A stretch of DNA of 64,000 nt from Onchocerca volvulus (lineage: Eukaryota; Nematoda; Chromadorea; Rhabditida; Onchocercidae): contig HG738140.1 of NCBI GenBank assembly GCA_000499405.2, positions 8,397,560 to 8,461,559 of the forward strand. Reading direction: 5' to 3'. The notes under the pieces were generated by a model that was not told the origin of the DNA, made no database searches, and saw only the letters and a list, made by a program, of their open reading frames with translations. Positions 55,423 through 64,000 of this stretch are shown in pieces. The first letter of the stretch is position 1; every line of letters begins with the position of its first letter. Position numbers and translations under genes: made by a program.

Positions 55423-55721
55423 CACATACATTTGCTTGTGGAACGAATTGACGAAGGCAAGTAGGTTGATTTACTTCACTACTACAGTTATATCTGTATA
55501 ATTATAAACTTGAAATTAGATTACCAATGTTTCTTTTATCAAATGAAACCAACGATAATGATCGATTTCATTTGTGTAAAATGCCTGATAGCCTAGACAA
55601 ACAGGTCATCTGTCTAGTCTTGGCTCTTTTTTTTGTTTTGAAGATGCATAATGTGGACAACAAGTGGCGGTACATTTATTTTCCTTCCTGTTTTTTCTTT
55701 ATTTATTTACAACATATTCGC

Positions 55722-55946
55722 AATAACTATTTTCTAATCTTCATAACTTATATAATCTATTTTCTAACCTTCAAAATCTTAATCAATTTTTTAATCTAAC
55801 CTGTAACCTTTAATCTATAATCTATTTTAACTTAGCATAACCTATAACCTATTTTCTAGTCCTCATAACCTAAAACTTATTTTCTAATCTAATCTACACC
55901 TATTTTGACCTAACATAACTTACAACTTATTTTTTAACTTTCATAA
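55722..55946. repeat. Degenerate tandem repeat of ATAACCTATAACCTATTTTCTAA type
   Basis: The phrases CATAACCTATAACC, TATTTTCTAA and TAATCT recur roughly every 25-30 bases over some 220 bp with many changes. The sequence is C-containing and G-poor on the plus strand. It is not the nematode telomere unit (TTAGGC). It looks like an old minisatellite. Confidence 0.6.
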
Positions 55947-57180
55947 TTATTTTTCTGTAAATTAATGCCATCTGGATTTCTCAATCATTTTTAGTTTTTT
56001 ACTTTTTTTAATTTTTGTTTTATTCGAATTAGTTCATTTAAAATCTATTTTTGAAATATGTTTATTTGTTTTTTTTTTTTTTGGATCCTTCCCATCAATT
56101 GTAAGAACTTTAGACACTGAAAGTTCACAGGATGAATCAGATTGAATATGTTTAATTTCATGCTCAATCTTGTCACCAAGAGATAAAATTTGTATTCTTG
56201 AATTGGCTTGTCGTCCAAAAATATTGTTATGGTTACTGTTATGGTTCGTGAATATTAGCAATGTCAAATTTAAAAAAACTTTAAAAATTTTGACTTCAAA
56301 AATTAGCTGATTTCAAAATTCCGTTGACTTCGAGAATTTAATTACTGACTGTAAAGAATAAGACTGATTTTCTCAAGTCTAAATAGGTTTTTATTTCATT
56401 AATAAATTGGATCTTTCTAGAAAGATACCACCATGACATAGCAATAATTACCGTAATCAGTATCTGAGATTAAAAGCATATAGAAGACGTCATCATTAAT
56501 CATTTATCATAACTCATGACGTGCAAGTGCTATAAATATCAAGATTGAAAGGAAGTATTATGGAATTAGAAATTGCGACATTGTGATCAACTAGAAGATA
56601 ATATATGAGTGCAATTTAGATGGAAAAAAAAAGAAAAAAGGTGTAACTTTGCAGGAATTCCATGAAGCACTGAACGCTAAACAATATTTAATAATTTGAG
56701 GAAAATATTGATTTATATTTGCAACGAGAGGTGCAAATTTGAAAAAAAAAATTAAAAAAAAAATTGAATTTTCTGAAGTTACGATAATATATTGTCGTTG
56801 CAGGAGAGCAACTTCAGTAAGTACATTTTCCATTTTTTTTTTTTTTTTTTTCAAATTCTCAAAATAGTTTCTTTTTCCCATCTTATTTGAATACTGAGCT
56901 TGTAATATTTCCACCATAAATTTTTCTGGCTTAATATTCGTCATCAGAAAATAATATTTTTACTATAAATTTCTTTGATCTAATACATTTAAGTTTGAAT
57001 TTAAATGTCAAAAATAAACTTTTTTCTTCTGTTATAATTCGAATAATTGCGGACTTTCATAAAAACGTTGCTTTTCAGCATCAACATTCAGCACAAATAC
57101 TTCGATCGAAAAGTAGCAAGTATTTTCTTAGTGATTAAAATTACAAGTAAAATCAAACAACTCTCCGACCTTATCCAGAT

Positions 57181-60071
57181 ATGGCTGCCCAATCGGTAAA
57201 TATTAGTTGGTTTCTTGTTTTTTTGAGAACTTAATTTTTTATTATCTGATGTAAGCTATTAGCGAAAGGAGAATTGCCGACGCAATTCTGCGAATTACAA
57301 GTGACACTTCTTTTTTGCAGCATTATTCATTAATGCATGCTATGTATTGATTGATCGCAAAAGTTATTTCTGCTCTTTTCAACCACCAAAGCATTTGCAG
57401 TATCCTACAGTAATTCATTCGATCGATTGATTTCTGACTTTCCGAACATCTTTGAATTAAAAGATCTCTTGATGCAGCATAGATATAATTTTAAGCTTTG
57501 TTTATTTTTTGAATTGAATAATATTCCTGTAGTAATATCGCTTATTACTATCGCAAGGGCAGTGCTATGACGCATCAAATAAATTTCAGTCTTGTTTAGA
57601 ATTTATTTTTAAGTTTGAACTGATTTTTGATTTATTTTTAAATTTAAACTAATTTTTGAGAGCGGCCGAATATTAGATCACACTTCGGATTATCGAGTTG
57701 CTGTATTTGGTGCCGGTGGCGTTGGCAAATCGTCCATCGTGCTACGTTTTATCAAGGGAACATTTAATGAAAATTACATTCCGACTATCGAGGATACTTT
57801 TCGACAGGCTAGTTTATTATGATACATTGCTATTATAACCAGTAATTTGGCATAGGAAATTAATTTTAATTCATTGAAGTAAAATTTATGCAACTTCCGC
57901 AATCTGACTTATCAGAGCCAAAAAAGTTTGAAAATTGCATTTATACTACAGGCTACTTCTACATATTATTTCATTTTTAATATATAGATACTCAACATAT
58001 TAAAAAACCTTTTAATCGCAATATCGGAATTTAACTCATGATTTTAACTTAAGTTAGATTATCGAGTAACTGGATGAAACTCTCTTCCTTTGGGAATATT
58101 AGATATTATTCTATTGCATTAAATCCAATTGTTGGTCGGTCGGGTTAAAGGTTACAGTAATTCATCTCTTTTACTGATTAATATGGAAGCATCTTAATTT
58201 GCTTCAATTTTCCAAATCTGTCTTGAATCCATTGCTTCACTGGCATATCAATCCTATTTATTTTGCAATAAAATGGATAAGTTGAACTTTGGAATTATCA
58301 GTGGTAACCGATTTGTTTTATTTTTCTAAAACTATTCGTACTTTTCCTTTTTTAATACTTCATAACATCCAAATTTGCATAATGTTAGAAGCAAAACTTG
58401 CTTCTGTGAATGGGCGAGTTAAAAAAAAAGGAAAACTTTTCGCAACAAAGAAAAAGAAATTGTAAATTGTTACCTAAATTTTAATTTGCAAAAAAGAGAA
58501 GAGAAATTTTATCCAGGTATGTGTATAAATTTGCTGAAAGATTTAGGAAGGAAATAATTGAAAAAAGCTAATGGATTTTCATTGAAAGTTAACTTTTAAT
58601 AACATGATCTCGAGTAAATCAGCATTTTGAATTTTTCGCACATGTCTTTATATTCCAATTTATTATAATCCATAAAAAGATGTAGATTTAAAAGGTGTTG
58701 TTTATAATATAATAATGATATTAGTAATAATAACTTCTTTTTGATTATATTTTCATATTCAATATTTTCTTTCTACAAACGATATTCAACGATTAATGAC
58801 TTTTAAAATTACTATTCTGTAAATTTTTACGATATAAACAGCGACTTTAAAAACTGTGAAATTTTTAGAGAAGTGAAAAACCATTCATCTTTAGACAATG
58901 TTTTTGAAATTATTCCAGCTGGAGTAAACTTTTATTTAGAGATGATTATTTCAGATGATAAGCTGTAATCACAAGAATGTATGTACATTGCAAATCACCG
59001 ATACAACAGGTAGCCATCAATTTCCTGCTATGCAACGACTTTCGATCAGCAAAGGAAATGCTTTCGTATTGGTGTATTCTATTACAAGGTTATTTTACAT
59101 TATTTTAAAAAATTTCTTCTCTAAAAAAAATCTCTGATATTTTCACGAGGTATGCTTCAGTAACGATTATTGAAATAAGACATTCCCTCATTTGTCAAAG
59201 CATTGCCATTGCGAGGATGTTGACATTTCATATTTCAACATTTGAATTCGAATTTGAATTTTAATTCAATTTCGTATTTCAATATTCCAGTGTTTGAATT
59301 TTTAGCAAGCAAAGTTTAGAAGAGCTTGGACCAATAATACTGATGCTAAAGGAGGTGAAAGGTGAAAGCGTTACTGAAGTGCCTATAATGCTTGTTGGCA
59401 ATAAAAAAGACGAAGATCAGGTAATCCATTTCGTTGTTTTTCCTCCCAAACTGGCTCCGGAAAAGAGATTTACTATATTTCTTATTTGTTTAAATTATAT
59501 GTCCATGATTTAAATAAGAAAATTGGAAATATTATTGTAAAATTGGGAAGCAATATCGAGCTTCAATTTGGGAGTCGAAAATCATTAAAAATTTTTAACC
59601 ATTGAAATATAATCATTACTTAAAATAGAGATTAGTTTGCGCCTAAAATTAATACTCATGTGAAAAAAGCTGTGAAGGGATATACTAAAGTTCTAGATTA
59701 ACAAGATGACTCATGATCAATTTGTATTTACCTTGTTATTAAGTGCAAAAAAACAACTTATCACAACCTTGCATGCTATTTATTTGTTTCCGTCGATGAT
59801 TGAAGATTTCTGTTGTTGAAATTTGGTCCACTTGATTTCAATTCTACATGAAGCATGCAATTTTCAGCGGCGTGAAGTAAGCTCCGAACTTGGACAAAAG
59901 TTGGCCACGAAATGGGGAACTGGTTTCATCGAGACTAGTGCCAAAGATAATGAAAATATCACTGAATTATTTCAACTACTGTTAGCGATGGAAAAGAAAC
60001 GGATTTTGGCATTGACGATGGATGAAGGAAGTGGTAAAAGTGGCTCAAAAAGGAAATGCTCTGTGATGTAA
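57181..60071 (+). CDS. drn-1: Di-Ras-type small GTPase
   Basis: Five exons: 57181-57195, 57661-57807, 58955-59088, 59306-59420, 59868-60071; 204 aa. Ras-superfamily GTPase of the Di-Ras (Rig) branch, neuronal in C. elegans. Seen: P-loop GAGGVGKSS (residues 22-30), effector region YIPTIEDTF, switch [20 protein letters not shown] and ETSAK base-binding motifs, and a C-terminal CAAX box CSVM that predicts farnesylation. Switch II has Ser where Ras has Gln61, as is normal for Di-Ras and linked to low intrinsic GTP hydrolysis. The first coding exon is only five codons. The second exon's acceptor is the weak TTTTTGAG, and its donor is GC (CAG then GCTAGT), which the conserved TFRQ/ISC junction requires. 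Intron 2 is about 1.15 kb. Confidence 0.95.
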
Positions 60072-61357
60072 CTATATTAATTAATCTTCTGGTAAATTGT
60101 CAATTTTTTTGGATAATTTTACATTTAAACATTTTAGAATCGCTCATTAAAGAAGTATAATTATTGTTCTGTAAGGAATATCAGGTAAGAAGAATCACTT
60201 CTGTCTATATCTATTCAGTTAAGTAAAGTATAGAATGATTTCTTTGGTGCTCGAAATTGTATTACTTTCCTGTTTTTATTTATATTTATTACCTGTTATC
60301 TGTTACTTTTCGTTGATCTTGCAGATATTTTGTTTGCATTATATTACTATACTGATTTATGTTTTCCTTAGTTTTCCCGACACAATCTTCTTAATTCTAG
60401 GAAAATGAAGCCAATGATAATGCATTTGTGATACTATCACTTTTCAGCTTTCCCTCACTGAATTTAACGCATTTCTAATTTAATAATTAGTCTTTGTTCA
60501 ATTTCAATTTTGTGATGGTGTCGGCATTACGGCATTTTCTATTACCGATATGAAAAGACAATTTTAATTTTTGTGAGCTATGCATTTAGTTATTTCGTTT
60601 CTTTTTATCGTCATTACTTCAACTCCAGAAAACAGGTCGTAAAACCTCGTTGCATTTAAAATTAAATCCATTTTCTACGGATCATACTCTTTCTCGATCT
60701 ATAGCAGTCCTAATAATAAGCATATTAACCGACTTCTTAGATATGTCTCTTATAATTAACTGCTAGTACTATTCGTTCACATCAAAACCAGTTCAACATT
60801 AATTCAGTGAATATGGCAAACCTAGGGCAGTTCAGAGGAATGCTATCTTTCCCCTATGTGGATACTTCGTTCGATTATCTCAACAATCCTTGATGTATTC
60901 AGTAATTGAACATTTCCCAATCTACTTGAAATTGCTAGATCTAAAACACTTTTATTCTGTATATTTGAGCGAATCAATATCAAGTGTGTATCAAATAAAT
61001 TTATTTTAAGAACTAAATTTCATCAAAATATATATGAATGGGCTAATTTTATAGAATGACTCTTCGGAAACTTTCAGGAAACAGAAAATCACAACAATAG
61101 TTCATCACAAAAATCATAACTCTTCAGAGGCATAAATCATATTTCATTCTCCTTTGTTCTGCTATGACTATACACAGAATAAAAAGTCGATCCAATGACA
61201 TGTGAAAAGGAAAAATTATTATTAGATAGAATGGATAAATTCATTCTTAAGCATTGATATGCATTGAAAACTACATTTCACCGCAACTAATTAATATATT
61301 ATACGCAATTCACACAGCATTTTTAAACATGCTATCCAATAATTTCAAAATCATTCC

Positions 61358-61431
61358 TTCAAATTAAAATTACTAAAGTGAAGAGAAAATGCATTCAAAT
61401 TAAAAAATTACTAAAGTGAAGAGAAAATGCA
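61358..61431. repeat. Tandem duplication, 36 + 38 bp
   Basis: The unit starting TTCAAATTAAAA and ending GAGAAAATGCA occurs at 61358-61393 and 61394-61431, differing only in the length of one A run. Confidence 0.85.
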
Positions 61432-61697
61432 AATGTGAACTGAGATCAACAGTTAAAGTTTCGCATAGTGAATTTGCAAATTATAGAAAAACATAACGCC
61501 GGTCTTCCCTGAAAAATGAGATTCAACTGAATATAAAATCTGCAGAGAAATAAGTAATTACAACAATTAAAAACAAGTTTTTTTTTCCCGAAATTTTTGG
61601 GTCAAATAAGATTAGAGAGAAAGGAGAAATTTGTTTATGGCTTTGTTACATGAAGATATTTAATCGGTCGAAAAATTTTCTAATTATGTTTCAAACT

Positions 61698-61737
61698 GTT
61701 AGCCGGTAAACAGTGCAGTTAGCCGGTAAACAGTGCA
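61698..61737. repeat. Perfect 20-bp tandem duplication
   Basis: GTTAGCCGGTAAACAGTGCA occurs twice back to back at 61698-61717 and 61718-61737 with no change, so the duplication is recent or under constraint. Confidence 0.9.
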
Positions 61738-62074
61738 GCATTCCTTGCATTTGGAAATTTAAATTCTCTCAAGATTTTCAAAAGTCAAAAAAGATAATTA
61801 ATAGAAGTAGTTCAGTCAAAGGAATATTCTACGAATTTCAAACTCAAAACTTGTTGATTTCTGTGATACAAGATTGCTCTTTTCGATTTGAAATTCTATT
61901 TTCGCAAAATAAGCGAAATAATTTAAATATGAAATTTAGATAAAATTAGCCATTGAAAAATATCAGAAAATCTGAAAAATATAAAGCAATATTGTCATCG
62001 ATCCACAAAATATATAAAGACTCTATGCGAATGCTTAGAGAGGCGAAAAAATATGCGTTATTTTTACAAATTGA

Positions 62075-63848
62075 TTATTCAACTTGAAGATCACTTTCTT
62101 GTTCTTGTTCACCATTTCCACCACCAGCAGCACCACCAAAAAAACGTAATCGTCCGCCAGCTAACAGCTGCCGAAAAAGAATTGTAGCATACACCAAAAC
62201 AACAAAGGAGATAAAAATATCGTCCACCATACCAAGTAAACCGAATACTGCTTCCGGTAATATATCAAACGGACTTAAAATATAGATGGCCATACCGAGA
62301 AGACATAAAAAAACACGAATCCGAAACATATACATCAATCCATTGACCGAAATTACGGCACGGATCATATATGGAACTAATACAGGCAAATCTCGAATAT
62401 AATCGATAATCTGGAAAAATGGATAGTGAATTGATGGACATGTTAGAAACAGCAATAGATTGAGAGATACTGGCAATGAAAAGAACAATTCTACTTTTTT
62501 TTTTTTTTTTTTATCTCATAAGCAAAAGAAAATATTATTAACTGCTATGACAAATCATCAATTTTACTAAATTCTACAGGAAATTTATAGTCTTTTGTAC
62601 ATGGTTTTATTCGATTGCATCCTAAATTCGTGATCATCATTGTTTTCATGGGATAAATGAATAATAATAACTAACTTAAATTCTGATATAATAGATTGTA
62701 ATAATGTGAAGTGAATTAATCAACAACTAAAACAAATTATGGGTTGTAATTTCATTATTCATACATAAAATGTGTGCATCAAGTAGGATGGTTAAATTGT
62801 ATAGTAATGATAACATAATGTCTTGCTGATATATGCTTGAAGAATCGCTTCAAAAAACTTTTCTTTAATCCATTCAGTCCACAAAAAGGAAATTAAATTC
62901 AGGAGAATAAGAAACAAACTTACTGGTCTTCCTTCATTGGAAAACCTCCGATTATAGTCGTTTAATCGCTCATCACATCGCAGTGCTTCATCAGCACTAC
63001 TTTCTCTTTCACCTTCTGTCGGTAAAGGTATCAGCAAATTAACCTGTGGTTTAAATAAAATTTTATAAATAACAAGTAACTTATTTCTAAAAATCACTAG
63101 TTTTCTATGAAATTATTATGGAATATAAAACATTTATTTATTTTTTTATTCATCATTGTATTGCTAATAAAATTGACGAAACGTACAATTTCTCTACACA
63201 CTGCACATTTTACAGGTGTAATTAACGAAGCGCTATATTTCCAGTATCCATAAATGCAATTACCTGCAAAATTATAAGAAAAAATCTTGGGATTTTCAAC
63301 AATTTTTATTCCCGTCTAAATCATAAATGAAAAATAAATCAAACCATGCCTTTCAATTTACAATCATTGCTTCGGAATTTCATAAAAAATAATATGATGA
63401 ATAAAATATGCATGTTTACGAACTCACAACAAAATAGATGGCCGCAGTTTGTAACAACAGCGAATGAAGCTTGTGAAAAACATATTGGACAAATACGATC
63501 ATCTCCAAATCGGCGCAGTGTTAGTGATCTATTCTTAAATCCAAAAAATAAATGAAAAAATTTCATTATCAGTGAATTTTAAAAAGGTTCCTTTTTTTGT
63601 AAATTATATGTCTATTTTTTCTAGACTGATGAAAACTATCAAATTATCTCATTAACTAATATGTATATATTCTTGTAATTTCTAAGAAATCTATGTCAAT
63701 AAAAATGAAAACATTTCATGAGAATTTACAAGAACGTACATGACTTGCATTAGACTGTGGTTCTTCTGGTTCAGTATTACCCGAAAATGCAAATCTGAAT
63801 TCTGATACGGCAGCTTCTAGAGTAGGATGAATATTGCTTGATCGACGT
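62075..63848 (-). CDS. RNF170-type RING E3 ubiquitin ligase, 5' end outside window
   Basis: Five exons visible (minus): 63848-63740, 63533-63428, 63263-63187, 63043-62924, 62410-62075; the N-terminal exons lie beyond the window. RNF170 is an ER-membrane ubiquitin ligase that in mammals acts on activated IP3 receptors. Seen: a C3HC4 RING ([10 protein letters not shown], then [10 protein letters not shown], then CAVC), split by two introns; the family stretch [20 protein letters not shown]; and a DUF1232 segment with two hydrophobic stretches around [22 protein letters not shown]. The C-terminus is a short Gly/Ala then acidic tail. Order and spacing match animal RNF170. The upstream transmembrane segment expected for the family is not in view. 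Confidence 0.92.
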
Positions 63849-64000
63849 CTAAATATAGATTAAAATTATATCAAGATAAACCAGTGATCAACTTTATTCC
63901 CTGTGAAATAAAAAGTAAGTAAAAGGACAGAAAATGATAACTAGATTTAAACATCGGAAAATAAAAAAAGATAAAAACAAAATTAAAACTGTAATAAAAA

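Larger units (their letters stand above)
53805..57078. other. Intergenic region between NOP56 and the Di-Ras gene
   Basis: About 3.3 kb of AT-rich DNA with no gene I can support. It contains a CA microsatellite, a degenerate tandem repeat and several long A/T runs (listed separately). A good acceptor, CTTTTCAG, ends at 57078 and probably marks the start of the mature Di-Ras mRNA. Confidence 0.6.
60072..62074. other. Intergenic region between convergent Di-Ras and RNF170 genes
   Basis: Two kilobases between genes that end toward each other. It holds 3' UTR sequence (an AATAAA occurs near 60994) and two short tandem duplications, but no gene I can support. Confidence 0.6.

Overview
The window comes from an AT-rich, intron-dense animal genome, almost certainly a nematode. 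Introns end in short TTTCAG/TTTTAG-type acceptors, several genes have an acceptor-like site just upstream of the ATG (as expected for spliced-leader trans-splicing), and the proteins look like nematode forms. A clade III/filarial species is my best guess, from composition and gene style only; I cannot name it.

Layout: (1) 1-23.4 kb, minus strand: 36 exons, all joining in frame, of a giant cadherin of Dachsous type. It starts with a signal peptide at 23384 and still runs in cadherin repeats where the window ends; one intron is 4.9 kb. (2) 23.4-28.8 kb: AT-rich intergenic DNA with no gene I can support. (3) 28.8-38.6 kb, plus strand: two tandem cytosolic HSP70 genes, each preceded by perfect heat-shock elements. 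(4) 39.4-44.3 kb, minus: TCP-1 alpha (cct-1). (5) 44.7-47.4 kb, plus: a PQ-loop lysosomal cationic amino acid transporter (LAAT-1/PQLC2 type), head-to-head with cct-1. (6) 49.3-53.7 kb, plus: NOP56, a box C/D snoRNP core protein. (7) 57.2-60.1 kb, plus: a Di-Ras small GTPase (drn-1 type). (8) 62.1-63.8 kb to beyond the window, minus: an RNF170-type RING E3 ligase.

Exon models were built by hand from splice sites, frame and family alignment from memory. Every internal exon junction was checked for phase. HSP70-A is 641 aa, HSP70-B 649 aa, CCT-1 550 aa, LAAT 329 aa, NOP56 588 aa and Di-Ras 204 aa; the cadherin part is 2793 codons.

The two HSP70 genes and cct-1 form a small cytosolic protein-folding cluster. 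The other genes are housekeeping or signalling genes with no obvious shared pathway. I see no CRISPR array, operon of prokaryotic type, tRNA, rRNA or intact transposon. The most unusual points are three GC-AG introns (two in HSP70-A, one in the Di-Ras gene), a perfect 25-bp hairpin inside a cct-1 intron, a four-cysteine insert and a polybasic site in the cadherin, and an intron present in one HSP70 copy but not the other. I did not find a convincing new multi-gene system.
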